Below are positions 42,722 through 53,656 of a stretch of DNA of 64,000 nucleotides, piece by piece. The stretch is taken from contig NZ_CP108474.1 of the NCBI RefSeq assembly GCF_036226445.1, forward strand, positions 5,518,001 through 5,582,000, in the 5' to 3' direction. Position 1 is the first letter of the stretch; every line of letters begins with the position of its first letter. The notes beneath the pieces were generated by a model. It was given only the letters and a program-made list of their open reading frames with translations, did no database searches and was not told the origin of the DNA. This DNA is from Streptomyces sp. NBC_01255 (GTDB lineage: Bacteria > Actinomycetota > Actinomycetes > Streptomycetales > Streptomycetaceae). Position numbers and translations under genes: made by a program.

Positions 42722-43570
42722 CTAGGCGTCTTCCTGCGTCTCGTCCGGTACCTCGCGCAGGGCGTCCTCGGACAGCCCCTTGCGCCAGTAGCCGACGAAC
42801 GTCACCCGTCGGCGGTCGAGTTGGCGCTCGTGCACGAAGTGGCGGCGCAGCGCCTTCACCGCGCCGGACTCGCCCGCGATCCAGACGTACGGAGCCTCGC
42901 CGGGCAGCTCGGCACCGCGTACCGCGTCCACGGCGGAGGGCGCCCCCTCCTCCCGTACGAGCCAGGTGACCGTGGCGTCCGCCTCCGTCACGAGGTCCAT
43001 GCGGTCGCCGGAGTACGGCACTTCGAGGAACACCTGCGCGCGGGTCTCGGCCGGCAGCCACTCCAGGATCGCCGAGGCGGCCGGCAGGGCCGTCTCGTCC
43101 GCCCAGATCAGCACCGAGTCGGCGTCCTCGGGGAGCTGGAAGCGGACGCCCGTGTTCGCGGCGACCGCCGGGCCGAGGACGACCACCCGGTCGCCCGGTG
43201 CGGCACGGCCGGCCCAGCGGCAGGCCGGTCCGCCGTCCGTGTGGATGGCGAAGTCGATGTCCATCTCGTTCGGATCCGTGCGCTGTTCACGGACGGTGTA
43301 CGAGCGCATTACGGCCCGCTCGTCGTCCGGCATCGCCCGCCAGGCGCCGAGGATCGCGTACATGTCCGGGTCGTCGAGCGGCGGCAGGACGGGCGCCTCC
43401 TGGCCGGGGTGCGGCAGGAAGAGCGAGAGCGACTGGTCGCGGCCCCCGGTGGCGAACCTCTTCAGGTCCTCGCCGGTGAAGGTGACGCGGACCAGCGACG
43501 GGCCGAGCCGCCGGGTCCGGTCGACCTGGAGGGAGAAGAACTGGAACGGGGCGGTGTCGGCGGTCGTCAT
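42722..43570 (-). CDS. desF: DesF, siderophore-interacting protein / ferri-siderophore reductase
   Basis: 282 residues, the SIP/ViuB-like FAD-binding family that reduces ferric siderophores to release iron. Typical features are the FAD-binding RSYTVREQRTDPNEMDIDFA, the Rossmann part VLIWADETALPAASAILEWL and YVWIAGESGAVKALRRHFVH near the C-terminus, followed by FVGYWRKGLSEDAL. It lies 3 bp after desE and is expected to be cotranscribed with it from the promoter carrying the second iron box. NADPH is the likely reductant. Confidence 0.95.
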   Translation of the reverse strand: MTTADTAPFQFFSLQVDRTRRLGPSLVRVTFTGEDLKRFATGGRDQSLSLFLPHPGQEAPVLPPLDDPDMYAILGAWRAMPDDERAVMRSYTVREQRTDPNEMDIDFAIHTDGGPACRWAGRAAPGDRVVVLGPAVAANTGVRFQLPEDADSVLIWADETALPAASAILEWLPAETRAQVFLEVPYSGDRMDLVTEADATVTWLVREEGAPSAVDAVRGAELPGEAPYVWIAGESGAVKALRRHFVHERQLDRRRVTFVGYWRKGLSEDALREVPDETQEDA

Positions 43571-43573
43571 GGG

Positions 43574-44626
43574 TCAGGACACCTTCTTCGCGTTCTCCAG
43601 GGCCTTCGCCAGGTCCTCCAGGAGCGGGGCGCACTTGGCGTACGAGTAGACGGGCTCGGTCACGCGGGGGATGACCTGGCCGGCCTTGACGGCGGCCAGC
43701 GCGCCCCAGGTCGGCTTGGCCTTCAGCTGCTCCGGCTGGAGGGTGCCGGTGCGGTTGTCGAGCATGATGACGTCGGCCTGGTACTTGTCGACGTTCTCCC
43801 AGCTGAGGCCCTCGAACCAGCCGCCCTGGTCCAGCTTGGTCGGGACGACCAGGTTGACGCCCAGCTCCTTGAAGAAGAGCGTGTCGGTCGGACGGGCCGG
43901 GGTGGAGACGTAGAACAGGTCGGGGGAGCCCGAGCCGATGAGGACCTTGATGTCCTTCTTGGCCTTGGCGGCCTTGCGGACACGCTCGGCGGCGGCCTCG
44001 AAGCGGGCCTTGTCGGCCTTGATCTGCGCGGTCTGCACGTCGGCGCCGAGCGAGGCGGCCAGGTCGGCGTGGCGCTGGAGGACGGCCGGCATCGACAGGT
44101 CGGAGGCCCACAGGGCGACGCTCGGGGCGATCTTGAGGATCTTGTCCTTCTGCTCCGCCGGGACGTACCAGAGGTCGTTCTTCTCCCACATGTCCGTGAT
44201 GAGGACCTCGGGGTTGAGCTTCAGGTACTCCTCGATCTTGAACTCGCCCCAGACGTTGCCGATGACCGCGACCTTGTTGATGTCGAGGTCGCCCGCCTGG
44301 ACGTCCGGCTTCCGCTCCTTGGTCTTCGGGTCCTCGACGTAGGTCGGGCCGAAGACGCCGACGGCCTCGATGCCGAAGTCGTGCAGGGCGGCGGCCATGC
44401 CGGTGAAGGCGACGATCCGCTTCGGGGTGGACTTCGCCTTCACGGCCAGGCCGCGGTCGTCCTTGAACTCCCAGGGGCCGGACTTCGCCGAGGCGGAGGG
44501 AGCGGCGGAGCCGCCGTCCTTCTTCTCGCTGCCGCAGGCGGCGAGTGCGGCGCCGAGCCCGAGAGCGCCGCCGGCGGCGAGCAGTCCGCGACGGGTGAGG
44601 GAAGTGGCTCGGGCGGTGCTGGGCAT
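43574..44626 (-). CDS. desE: DesE, ferrioxamine-binding lipoprotein
   Basis: 350 residues, class III periplasmic-type siderophore-binding protein. The signal region has both a twin-arginine-like TRRGLLAAGGALGLGAA and a lipobox LAAC (C31), so it is probably a Tat-exported lipoprotein. The two binding lobes are visible as RIVAFTGMAAALHDFGIEAV, VLITDMWEKNDLWYVPAEQK and VLIGSGSPDLFYVSTPARPT. The ATG at 44626 is chosen as start because it begins the signal; an upstream ATG at 44668 lies inside the iron-box leader. First gene of the uptake unit desE-desF. Confidence 0.95.
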   Translation of the reverse strand: MPSTARATSLTRRGLLAAGGALGLGAALAACGSEKKDGGSAAPSASAKSGPWEFKDDRGLAVKAKSTPKRIVAFTGMAAALHDFGIEAVGVFGPTYVEDPKTKERKPDVQAGDLDINKVAVIGNVWGEFKIEEYLKLNPEVLITDMWEKNDLWYVPAEQKDKILKIAPSVALWASDLSMPAVLQRHADLAASLGADVQTAQIKADKARFEAAAERVRKAAKAKKDIKVLIGSGSPDLFYVSTPARPTDTLFFKELGVNLVVPTKLDQGGWFEGLSWENVDKYQADVIMLDNRTGTLQPEQLKAKPTWGALAAVKAGQVIPRVTEPVYSYAKCAPLLEDLAKALENAKKVS

Positions 44627-44675
44627 GGCGGAGTCGCTTTCGATACGAGCCGGTGTCGGCCGGGGCAAGTCGAAG

Positions 44676-44694
44676 ATAGGTTAGCCTAACCTCA
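44676..44694. promoter_or_regulatory. Iron box upstream of desE
   Basis: ATAGGTTAGCCTAACCTCA shares the 13-bp core GGTTAGCCTAACC with the desA iron box and lies 50 bp before the desE start. It should place ferrioxamine uptake under the same DmdR1 control. Confidence 0.92.
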
Positions 44695-44812
44695 CGTTTC
44701 GTCGACAGGGTGGAACTTCCCCCGACGGCTGTGACACTCGCTACTCCTGACGAGGCGAAGGACGCGCCCCGCGCGGCGCGCCGCAAGGGGCGGGTGGGGC
44801 GCCAGTCGGACG

Positions 44813-46375
44813 ATGGACGGGATGGCCACCGTCGACACGACCGCGAACGCCTCGGATCCGCCGGACCCCCGCACGTCCACGTCCACGTCAACGTCCACCT
44901 CCGCCGGTCCACCGCCCGGATCGCCGCTCTGGCCGGCCGGGCTCGCGGTGCTCTTCACCCTCACCCAACTTGCCCTGGTCGTCCCGGGGTCGGGCCTCGG
45001 CTGGGACGAGGCGGTGTACGTCAGCCAGGTCGGCGGCAACGCCCCGGCGGCCTTCTTCAGCGCCCCCCGCGCCCGGGGCGTCTCGTACCTCGTCGCCCCG
45101 GTGGCCGCGGTCACCGACTCCACGACCGCGATCCGCGTCTACCTCGCCGTGCTGTCCGGGGCCGCCCTCTGGGGAGCGCTCCGGGCCTGGCGCGGAATCC
45201 TGCCCGCGTCGGTACTGACGGCGGGAGGCGCGCTGTTCACCGGGCTGTGGGTCACGCTGTTCTACGGCCCGCGGGTCATGCCCAACCTGTGGTGCGCGTT
45301 CGGCGCGCTGGCCGCGGTGGGCTTCTTCCTGCGGTTCGCCGACGGCGGCCGCGGGGGCGTGGCCGGTCGTGCGGCGCTCGTGGCGCTCGTGGGGCTCGGG
45401 CTCACCGTGGCCGGGGTCACCCTGTTCCGGCCCGGCGACGGGCTCTGGCTCGTTCTGCCGCTCGGCGCCGCGGCGCTGCTGGTGCCCGCCTGGCGGCGCC
45501 GCGCCGCCGTGCTCACCGCCGTGCTCGCCGGAGGGCTCGCGCTCGGAGCGCTGCCGTGGATCGCCGAGGCGTACGCGCACTACGGCGGCCTCGCCGCGCG
45601 ACTGCGGCGCGCCGGGGAGATCCAGGGCTCGCTGGGCTGGTACCTGTCCGTGGACGACCACGCGCGCGCTCTCGCCGGCCGCACCCTGTGCCGCCCCTGC
45701 GACGTGCCCTGGGAGCACCCGTTCACCGCGGTCTGGTGGTTCCTGCTGCCGGCGGCCGTCGCTGCCGGAACGGTCGCCGCCTTCCGCGCCGGCCGGGGAG
45801 CCCCGGCCCTGCTCGCCACCCTGACCGCGGCCGCGCTGGCCGCTCCGTACCTCTTCACCGTCGGCTACGCGGCCCCCCGCTTCCTGCTCCCCGCGTACGC
45901 CCTGCTGGCCGTGCCCGTCGGCGAGTGCGCCGTGTCCCTGCTCGCCCGGGTACGCCCCGCGCGGCGCCGGGCGGCCACCGCCCTGCTCGCCGCCGTCCTG
46001 CTCGGACACCTCGCGGTGCAGTACGCCGTGCTCGACCGGGCTGTCAGCAACAGCCGTGCCGTGCAGGCCCAGTTCACCAACGTCGCGACCGCGCTGCACG
46101 GTCTCGGCGTCCGGCCGCCCTGCCTGGTCACCGGCCGTGAGTACGTGCTGATCGGCTACTACGCGGGCTGTTCCTCCCGGCAGCCGCGCGGGCACGACGA
46201 GAGCATCACCCCGGACGGCATCGCCGCGGCCGCCCGGCGGATGCCGGTGGCGGTCATCGTGCCCGCGGGCGCCGCACCGCCCGGCTACGCCCGCGCCTGG
46301 CGCTCCGTGCGGCTCCCGTCGGCCGAGGGCTGGGAGGACTACGACGTGTACGTCTCGCCCCGTACGAGGCGGTGA
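44813..46375 (+). CDS. Multi-pass membrane protein of GT-C glycosyltransferase type
   Basis: 520 residues. A Ser/Thr/Pro-rich N-terminus with short TS repeats precedes about 10-12 hydrophobic helices, for example LAVLFTLTQLALVVPGSGLG, ASVLTAGGALFTGLWVTLFY and FTAVWWFLLPAAVAAGTVAA. LGWDEAVYVSQVGG after the first helix fits the acidic loop-1 motif of dolichol-phosphate-mannose/lipid-linked-sugar-dependent GT-C enzymes (PMT/ArnT-like). A C-terminal extracytoplasmic region holds CLVTGREYVLIGYYAGCSS. The acceptor is unknown, and it could alternatively be a non-catalytic relative. Starts at 44813 or 44822. Confidence 0.78.
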   Translation: MDGMATVDTTANASDPPDPRTSTSTSTSTSAGPPPGSPLWPAGLAVLFTLTQLALVVPGSGLGWDEAVYVSQVGGNAPAAFFSAPRARGVSYLVAPVAAVTDSTTAIRVYLAVLSGAALWGALRAWRGILPASVLTAGGALFTGLWVTLFYGPRVMPNLWCAFGALAAVGFFLRFADGGRGGVAGRAALVALVGLGLTVAGVTLFRPGDGLWLVLPLGAAALLVPAWRRRAAVLTAVLAGGLALGALPWIAEAYAHYGGLAARLRRAGEIQGSLGWYLSVDDHARALAGRTLCRPCDVPWEHPFTAVWWFLLPAAVAAGTVAAFRAGRGAPALLATLTAAALAAPYLFTVGYAAPRFLLPAYALLAVPVGECAVSLLARVRPARRRAATALLAAVLLGHLAVQYAVLDRAVSNSRAVQAQFTNVATALHGLGVRPPCLVTGREYVLIGYYAGCSSRQPRGHDESITPDGIAAAARRMPVAVIVPAGAAPPGYARAWRSVRLPSAEGWEDYDVYVSPRTRR

Positions 46376-46422
46376 CCGGAACGGCGTTGCCGCCGCCGCT
46401 CCGTACGGGGCTGCCGACACGG

Positions 46423-46460
46423 CCGTGCCCGCCGCTCCGGGGAAGGGGCGGCGGGCACGG
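46423..46460. terminator. Hairpin between the GT-C-like gene and acyl-CoA dehydrogenase
   Basis: 46423-46438 pairs with 46445-46460 (16 bp with one G-U) around a 6-nt loop, between convergent stops at 46375 and 46481. Confidence 0.88.
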
Positions 46461-46480
46461 TCCCGTACACGCGTCGAGGA

Positions 46481-47641
<1,161 letters not shown>

Positions 47642-47649
47642 GGCGGTGG

Positions 47650-48588
47650 TCACTCCTTGTGGGAGAGGGCGCGGACGGTACGGGAAGGGCTGGGCCGGCC
47701 CAACTGCTCGGCCATCCACCCGCTCGTGGCGGTGAGGGCGGCCAGATCGACCCCGGTCTCGATGCCGAGACCGTCGAGCATCCACACGAGATCCTCGGTG
47801 GCGAGATTGCCGGTCGCGCTCTTCGCGTACGGGCAGCCGCCGAGGCCGCCGGCGGAGGCGTCGACCGTCGTCACCCCGTGCCGCAGCGCGGCGAGGGTGT
47901 TGGACAGGGCCTGCCCGTAGGTGTCGTGGAAGTGCACGGCGATACGGGAGGTGGGGACCCCGGCCTCGTTCAGCGCCGTCAGGAGCGCCTGGACGTGGCC
48001 CGGGGTGGCGACGCCGATCGTGTCGCCGAGGCTCAGCTCGTCGCAGCCCATCTCGGCGAGCGCCTTCGTGACGCGGACGACCTGCTCGACCGGGACGGCA
48101 CCCTCCCAGGGGTCGCCGAAGCACATCGACAGATAGCCGCGGACCTTCAGCCCCGCCTCTATGGCGCGGGTGACCGTCGGCGCGAAGAGCGCGAGCGCCT
48201 CGTCGACGGTCCGGTTGAGGTTGGCCTTCGCGAAGGACTCGGTCGCGGAGGCGAAGACCGCGATCTCCCGCGCCCCGAGCGCGAGCGCCCGGTCGAGGCC
48301 GCGCTCGTTCGGCACGAGGACCGGGAGACGGACGGGCAGGTCGCGGACGAGCGGGAACAGCTCCTCGGCGTCGGCCAGCTGGGGCACCCACTTCGGGTGC
48401 ACGAAGCTGGTCGCCTCGACCGTGTCCAGACCGGCGGCGGCGAGCCGCCGGATGAACTCGGCCTTCACGTCGGTCGGGACGGCAGACTTCTCGTTCTGCA
48501 GCCCGTCGCGGGCGCCGACCTCGTGGATCCGCACGCGGGTCGGGAGCGCGGGATCGGGCACGACCATGGGCAGTCCGGTGGCGGTCAC
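47650..48588 (-). CDS. Hydroxymethylglutaryl-CoA lyase
   Basis: 312 residues, HMGL-like TIM barrel. The N-terminal [20 protein letters not shown] carries the metal-binding Asp and catalytic Arg, [19 protein letters not shown] lies mid-barrel, [20 protein letters not shown] supplies His ligands, and [20 protein letters not shown] holds the catalytic Cys. It splits HMG-CoA to acetoacetate and acetyl-CoA, the last step of leucine breakdown. The GTG at 48586-48588 overlaps the upstream stop as GTGA. Confidence 0.95.
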   Translation of the reverse strand: MTATGLPMVVPDPALPTRVRIHEVGARDGLQNEKSAVPTDVKAEFIRRLAAAGLDTVEATSFVHPKWVPQLADAEELFPLVRDLPVRLPVLVPNERGLDRALALGAREIAVFASATESFAKANLNRTVDEALALFAPTVTRAIEAGLKVRGYLSMCFGDPWEGAVPVEQVVRVTKALAEMGCDELSLGDTIGVATPGHVQALLTALNEAGVPTSRIAVHFHDTYGQALSNTLAALRHGVTTVDASAGGLGGCPYAKSATGNLATEDLVWMLDGLGIETGVDLAALTATSGWMAEQLGRPSPSRTVRALSHKE

Positions 48589-50513
48589 GATTCCTCCCGG
48601 GGGGCGACGACGGCCAGGATCTGGTCCATGGCGACGGTGGAGCCGGGCGTGACGTCGAGCTCGGTGACGGTGCCGGCGTGCGGGGCGGAGATGACGTGCT
48701 CCATTTTCATCGCCTCGACGACGAGCAGACTCTGCCCGGCCTCGACCTCGTCCCCGACGGCCACCTTGACGACGGTGACGGTGCCGGGCATCGGCGCGGC
48801 CAGCGTGTCCGCACCCCCGTGCTTCGCCCCGCTGAGCGCGGCCTCGACGGGGTCGTGGTCGAGCACGTGCCAGGAATCGCCGTCCCGGCCCAGCCAGTTG
48901 CCGCTGCGGTGGAAGTGATGGGTGACCCCGTCCACCGTGACCATCGCCGAGGTGTCCGTGACCCGGGCGCCGCCCGGCGCCTCGACCGCCACCGGTTCGG
49001 ATCCCGGTACGCGTACGGGGAAGGGCAGCGGCGCCGGGCGACCGCCGAGCCGCCAGCCGCTCGGGACCGAGAACGGGTCCGTCCAGCCGTCCCGGGGCTC
49101 CGGGGCCAGCTCGGCGAGCCGTACGGCCGCCGCCGCCGCGTACACCTCGGCCGGGACGCCCTCCGGGACCAGGGATTCCGCGTCCCGTTCCACCAGGCCC
49201 GTGTCCAGGTCGCCCGCGACGACGTCCTCGTGGGCCAGGAGGCGGCGCAGGAAGCCCGCGTTCGTGGGGACGCCGAGGGTGACCGTGTCGGCGAGGGCCG
49301 CGCGCAGCTTGCGGAGGGCCGTGGGGCGGTCCTTCGCGTGGACGATGACCTTCGACAGCATCGGGTCGTAGAGCGACGAGACCTCCGTGCCCTGCGACAG
49401 GCCCGAGTCCGTACGGACCCCGTTCCCCTGCGGCTCGTTCAGCGAGAGGACCGTGCCGCCCGAGGGGAGGAAGCCCCGCGAGGGGTCCTCCGCGCAGATG
49501 CGGGCCTCGATCGCCCAGCCGGTCAGGTGGATGTCGTCCTGGGTGAAGGGGAGCGCTTCGCCGGAGGCGACCCGCAGCTGCCACTCCACCAGGTCGATGC
49601 CCGTGACCAGCTCCGTCACCGGGTGCTCGACCTGGAGGCGGGTGTTCATCTCCATGAAGTAGTACGCCGACGGGTCGACGCCCGGGACGATGAACTCGAC
49701 CGTGCCCGCGCCCACATAGCCGCAGGAGCGCGCCGCCTCGACCGCCGCCGCGCCCATCGACGCCCGGATCTCCGGCGTGAGGAGGACGGAGGGCGCCTCC
49801 TCGATGATCTTCTGGTGGCGGCGCTGGAGGGAGCACTCGCGCTCGCCCAGGTGGATCACGTTTCCGTGGGTGTCCGCCAGGACCTGGATCTCGATGTGCC
49901 GGGGCCGGTCGATCCACCGCTCCACGAGCAGCGTGTCGTCGCCGAAGGAGGAGCGCGCCTCCCGCCGCGCCGCCGCGATCTCGTCCTCCAGGACCGCCAG
50001 GTCCCGGACGAGCCGCATGCCCTTGCCGCCGCCGCCGGCGGACGGCTTGAGCAGGACGGGCGCGCCCAGCTCGCGGGCCGCCTCGACCAGGTCGGGGTCG
50101 GCGGCGCCGGGGACGACGGGCACGCCCGCCGCCTTCACGGTCTCCTTCGCCCGGATCTTGTCGCCCATCAGGGAGATCGCCTCGGCGGTCGGGCCGATGA
50201 AGACCAGACCCGCGTCCGCGCACGCCCGCGCGAACGCGGCGTTCTCCGCGAGGAACCCGTACCCCGGGTGCACGGCCTGCGCCCCGGTCCGGGCGGCCGC
50301 GTCGAGGAGCGCCGGGACGGACAGGTACGACTCGGAGGCCGGCGGCGGACCGATCCGTACCGCCGTGTCCGCCTCCCGTACGTGCCGGGCGTCGGCGTCC
50401 GCGTCGCTGTACACGGCCACCGAGCGGACGCCCATCTCCCGCAGGGTGCGGATGACACGGACGGCGATCTCACCTCGGTTGGCCACAAGCACGGTGTCGA
50501 ACATGCTGTGCAT
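48585..50513 (-). CDS. Biotin-dependent acyl-CoA carboxylase alpha chain (biotin carboxylase plus BCCP)
   Basis: About 642 residues. The biotin carboxylase N-domain is [23 protein letters not shown]-grasp motifs follow ([60 protein letters not shown]). The BT-type middle region leads to a biotinyl domain with the acceptor lysine in [19 protein letters not shown]. With the neighbouring carboxyltransferase it should form methylcrotonyl-CoA carboxylase. The start is uncertain: ATG at 50513, ATG at 50504 just before [11 protein letters not shown], or GTG at 50531 overlapping the upstream stop. Confidence 0.94.
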   Translation of the reverse strand: MHSMFDTVLVANRGEIAVRVIRTLREMGVRSVAVYSDADADARHVREADTAVRIGPPPASESYLSVPALLDAAARTGAQAVHPGYGFLAENAAFARACADAGLVFIGPTAEAISLMGDKIRAKETVKAAGVPVVPGAADPDLVEAARELGAPVLLKPSAGGGGKGMRLVRDLAVLEDEIAAARREARSSFGDDTLLVERWIDRPRHIEIQVLADTHGNVIHLGERECSLQRRHQKIIEEAPSVLLTPEIRASMGAAAVEAARSCGYVGAGTVEFIVPGVDPSAYYFMEMNTRLQVEHPVTELVTGIDLVEWQLRVASGEALPFTQDDIHLTGWAIEARICAEDPSRGFLPSGGTVLSLNEPQGNGVRTDSGLSQGTEVSSLYDPMLSKVIVHAKDRPTALRKLRAALADTVTLGVPTNAGFLRRLLAHEDVVAGDLDTGLVERDAESLVPEGVPAEVYAAAAAVRLAELAPEPRDGWTDPFSVPSGWRLGGRPAPLPFPVRVPGSEPVAVEAPGGARVTDTSAMVTVDGVTHHFHRSGNWLGRDGDSWHVLDHDPVEAALSGAKHGGADTLAAPMPGTVTVVKVAVGDEVEAGQSLLVVEAMKMEHVISAPHAGTVTELDVTPGSTVAMDQILAVVAPREES

Positions 50514-50527
50514 CTCTTGAGGGCCCT

Positions 50528-52135
50528 TCACATCCGGAAGACGCCGAACTGGGGGTCACCCAGGGGCGCGTTGGCACAGGCGGTCAGGGCGAGGCCGAGG
50601 ACCTGCCGGGTCTCCATCGGGTCGATGACCCCGTCGTCCCACAGCCGGGCGCTCGCGTAGTAGGCGCTGCCCTGGGTCTCGTACTGCTCGCGGATCGGCG
50701 CCTTGAAGGCCTCCTCGTCGTCCGCGCTCCACTCGTCGCCGAGCTGGTCCCGCTTGACCGTCGCGAGGACGGACGCGGCCTGCTCGCCGCCCATGACGGA
50801 GATCTTGGCGTTGGGCCACATCCACAGGAAGCGGGGGGAGTACGCCCGGCCGCACATCGAGTAGTTGCCCGCGCCGTACGAACCGCCGACGACGACCGTC
50901 AGCTTCGGGACCCGGGTGGTGGCCACGGCCGTGACCATCTTGGCGCCGTGCTTGGCGATGCCGCCGTGCTCGTACGCCTTGCCGACCATGAAGCCGGTGA
51001 TGTTCTGGAGGAAGACGAGCGGGATCCCGCGCTGGTCGCACAGCTCGATGAAGTGCGCGCCCTTCTGGGCCGACTCGGCGAACAGGATGCCGTTGTTGGC
51101 GACGATCCCGACGGGGTGGCCGTGGATGCGGGCGAAGCCGGTGATCAGCGTCTGCCCGTACTCGGACTTGAACTCCTGGAAGCGGGAGCCGTCCACGACC
51201 CGGGCGATCACCTCGCGCACGTCGTACGGGGTACGGGAGTCCACCGGCACCGCGCCGTAGAGCCCGGCCGGGTCCACCTTCGGCTCCTCGGCCTGCTCGA
51301 CCGACCAGGGGAGCGGGCCGCGCTCGGGGAGCGTGGCGACGATGTTCCGCACGATCCGCAGCGCGTGCGCGTCGTCCTCCGCGAGGTGGTCGGTGACGCC
51401 GGAGATCCGCGAGTGGACCTCGCCGCCGCCCAGCTCCTCCGCCGTGACGACCTCGCCGGTCGCCGCCTTCACGAGCGGCGGACCGCCCAGGAAGATCGTG
51501 CCCTGGTTCCGGACGATCACGGCCTCGTCGCTCATCGCCGGGACGTACGCGCCGCCCGCCGTGCACGAGCCGAGGACGGCCGCGATCTGCGGGATGCCCG
51601 CGCCGGACATCCGGGCCTGGTTGTAGAAGATCCGGCCGAAGTGCTCCCGGTCCGGGAAGACCTCGTCCTGCATCGGCAGGAACGCGCCGCCGGAGTCGAC
51701 CAGGTAGAGGCAGGGGAGACGGTTCTCCAGCGCCACCTCCTGGGCGCGCAGGTGCTTCTTCACCGTCATCGGGTAGTACGTGCCGCCCTTGACCGTGGCG
51801 TCGTTGGCGACGATCACGCACTCGCGGCCCGAGACCCGGCCGATGCCGGCGATGACCCCGGCGGCGGGCGCCTGGTCGCCGTACATCCCGTTCGCCGCCA
51901 GCGGGGCCAGCTCCAGGAAGGGCGAGCCCGGGTCCAGGAGGGTGTCCACGCGGTCCCGCGGCAGCAGCTTCCCGCGCGCCGTGTGCCGGGCGCGGGACTT
52001 CTCACCGCCCCCCAGCGCGGCGGCGGCGAGCTTGGCGCGCAGGGTCGCGGCCAGCTCGTGGTGCGCTGCCTCGTTGGCCTGCCAGGCCGCGGACGCGGGA
52101 TCCGCCGCGCTCGTCAGCACAGGTGCCTGCTGCAT
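50528..52135 (-). CDS. Carboxyltransferase subunit, methylcrotonyl-CoA carboxylase type
   Basis: 535 residues, the AccD/PccB-like carboxyltransferase beta fold in two crotonase-type halves: [20 protein letters not shown] and [20 protein letters not shown] in the first, [20 protein letters not shown] and [20 protein letters not shown] in the second. The latter motifs are typical of the methylcrotonyl-CoA subgroup rather than acetyl- or propionyl-CoA carboxylase. First gene of the four-gene operon, transcribed away from the TetR regulator, with two matching 16-bp operators in the shared promoter region. Confidence 0.94.
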   Translation of the reverse strand: MQQAPVLTSAADPASAAWQANEAAHHELAATLRAKLAAAALGGGEKSRARHTARGKLLPRDRVDTLLDPGSPFLELAPLAANGMYGDQAPAAGVIAGIGRVSGRECVIVANDATVKGGTYYPMTVKKHLRAQEVALENRLPCLYLVDSGGAFLPMQDEVFPDREHFGRIFYNQARMSGAGIPQIAAVLGSCTAGGAYVPAMSDEAVIVRNQGTIFLGGPPLVKAATGEVVTAEELGGGEVHSRISGVTDHLAEDDAHALRIVRNIVATLPERGPLPWSVEQAEEPKVDPAGLYGAVPVDSRTPYDVREVIARVVDGSRFQEFKSEYGQTLITGFARIHGHPVGIVANNGILFAESAQKGAHFIELCDQRGIPLVFLQNITGFMVGKAYEHGGIAKHGAKMVTAVATTRVPKLTVVVGGSYGAGNYSMCGRAYSPRFLWMWPNAKISVMGGEQAASVLATVKRDQLGDEWSADDEEAFKAPIREQYETQGSAYYASARLWDDGVIDPMETRQVLGLALTACANAPLGDPQFGVFRM

Positions 52136-52155
52136 CCCTCGAGCTCCCTTGCTCG

Positions 52156-52200
52156 GTTAATGAGCGTTAACGTATGTCGCCCAGGTTAACGACCGCTAAC
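52156..52200. promoter_or_regulatory. Two copies of a 16-bp inverted-repeat operator between the leucine operon and tetR gene
   Basis: GTTAATGAGCGTTAAC (52156-52171) and GTTAACGACCGCTAAC (52185-52200) share the pattern GTTAAYGASCGYTAAC, each an imperfect palindrome, 29 bp apart centre to centre. They lie between the divergent carboxyltransferase and TetR genes, the expected place for autoregulatory TetR sites. Confidence 0.82.
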
Positions 52201-52222
52201 CGGGTTGTCTAGAATCGATCGC

Positions 52223-52810
52223 ATGACCACGACCGCCAGGACCACCGCACCGACGCGACGCGAGCAGATCCTCAAAGAGGCCGCCCGCCTGTTCGCCGAG
52301 CGCGGCTTCCACGGCGTGGGCGTGGACGAGATAGGGGCGGCCGTCGGCATCAGCGGCCCCGGGCTCTACCGCCACTTCCCCGGCAAGGACGCGATGCTCG
52401 CCGAACTGCTCGTCGGCATCAGCGAGCGCCTCCTCACGGGCGGCCGCATCCGGGTCGGCGAGACCACCGGCGACCCCGAGGCCGTGCTCGCCTCCCTCGT
52501 CGACGGACACATCGACTTCGCCCTCGACGACCGGCCGCTGATCACGCTGCACGACCGGGAGCTCGACCGGCTCAAGGACGAGGACCGCAAGCGGGTACGG
52601 CAGCTCCAGCGGCAGTACGTGGAGCTGTGGGTGCCGGTGGTGCGGGAGCTGTACCCGGCCGTGGGGGAGGCCGAGGTGCGGACCACCGTCCACGCCGTCT
52701 TCGGGCTCCTGAACTCGACCCCGCACCTGGCCGCACTGGGGCGCGAACCGATGGAGGCGCTGCTGCGGCGCCTGGCCCACGGGGCGTTCGGGGCGCTGGC
52801 GGCCGAGTAG
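52223..52810 (+). CDS. TetR-family regulator of the leucine/acyl-CoA operon
   Basis: 195 residues. The N-terminal HTH is clear (RREQILKEAARLFAERGFHG, VDEIGAAVGISGPGLYRHFP), followed by a helical ligand-binding domain (LLVGISERLLTGGRIRVGET, VRTTVHAVFGLLNSTPHLAA). The ATG at 52223 lies 22 bp after the second operator copy. The absence of a ribosome-binding site suggests a leaderless or very short-leader mRNA. Divergence from the carboxylase operon implies that it represses both itself and the operon, released by an acyl-CoA intermediate. The ligand is inference. Confidence 0.93.
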   Translation: MTTTARTTAPTRREQILKEAARLFAERGFHGVGVDEIGAAVGISGPGLYRHFPGKDAMLAELLVGISERLLTGGRIRVGETTGDPEAVLASLVDGHIDFALDDRPLITLHDRELDRLKDEDRKRVRQLQRQYVELWVPVVRELYPAVGEAEVRTTVHAVFGLLNSTPHLAALGREPMEALLRRLAHGAFGALAAE

Positions 52811-52873
52811 GGCGCAGGAGAGGGGGTCCGGGAACCGGGACGCGCCGCTCGTCACGCAGCGCACTCGGACAGA

Positions 52874-53656
52874 ATGAACCCCATGCCGATACTCAGCCGC
52901 CCCGCCCTTGTCGAGCACCTCGTCCGTACCCGGATCGCCGGGGACGTCGCCACACCGCGCGACAACAACCTGTCCCACTACAGAAAGCTCGCCAACGGCG
53001 ACCGGCACTACTGGCTCGGTCTGGAGCTCGGCGACCGCTGGAGCGACGAGCAGGACGTCCTCGCCGTGATGGCCGAGCGGTGCGGCGTCGTCGACGACCC
53101 GGCCCACCGGACCGGCCAGGACACCATCGACCCCGAGCTGACCGTCGACGGTCTCGACCGGATGGCCGCCCGGCTCCGCAAGGCCGCCGCCGGCAAGGAG
53201 CGGGTCCTCTTCGCGACCGGCCACCCGGGCGCGCTCATCGACGTCCACAGCCGGGTCGCCGCCGCGCTGCGCGCCCAGGGCTGCGACATCGTCCGCATCC
53301 CCGGCGGGCTGATCGCCGACGAGGGGTACGTCGTGCAGTTCGCCGACGTCGCCGTCTTCGAGCGCGGTGCCACCCTCTGGCACACCCACTCCCCGGAGCC
53401 GATGAACGCGATCCTCGACGCGCTCGGCGAGGAGGGGCGCCCCGACCTGGTCATCGCGGACCACGGCTGGGCCGGGCGCGCGGGCCAGCGCGGCATCGAC
53501 TCCGTCGGTTACGCGGACTGCAACGACCCCGCCCTGTTCATCGGGGAGGCCGAGGGCACGATGCAGGTGACGATCCCGCTCGACGACCACGTGATCGACC
53601 CCCGCTCCTACGAGCCGATGACGGCGTACACGCTGGATGCCTCAGGCCTCCTCTGA
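52874..53656 (+). CDS. Conserved phosphatase-like protein
   Basis: 260 residues, soluble. The N-terminal half is helical (RPALVEHLVRTRIAGDVATP, SHYRKLANGDRHYWLGLELG). The second half is alpha/beta: VLFATGHPGALIDVHSRVAA, IVRIPGGLIADEGYVVQFAD, LWHTHSPEPMNAILDALGEE, LVIADHGWAGRAGQRGIDSV. Gly- and His-containing loops (ATGHPG, HTHSPE, ADHGWAG) resemble a metal- or phosphate-binding site. Streptomyces homologues are often labelled phosphatase, but I cannot confirm a catalytic motif. It overlaps the convergent cation efflux gene by 15 bp at the 3' end. Confidence 0.8.
   Translation: MNPMPILSRPALVEHLVRTRIAGDVATPRDNNLSHYRKLANGDRHYWLGLELGDRWSDEQDVLAVMAERCGVVDDPAHRTGQDTIDPELTVDGLDRMAARLRKAAAGKERVLFATGHPGALIDVHSRVAAALRAQGCDIVRIPGGLIADEGYVVQFADVAVFERGATLWHTHSPEPMNAILDALGEEGRPDLVIADHGWAGRAGQRGIDSVGYADCNDPALFIGEAEGTMQVTIPLDDHVIDPRSYEPMTAYTLDASGLL

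Noticed and set aside
37079..44694. The siderophore region as a horizontally acquired island.
   Set aside because: The des locus is part of the conserved Streptomyces core, and codon use matches the neighbours.
48678..50660. A 660-residue plus-strand frame opposite the biotin carboxylase gene.
   Set aside because: Antisense shadow; the minus strand has complete ATP-grasp and biotinyl motifs.
53642..53656. The 15-bp overlap of two convergent genes as a possible frameshift.
   Set aside because: Both proteins have complete domains; short convergent overlaps are common in compact genomes.
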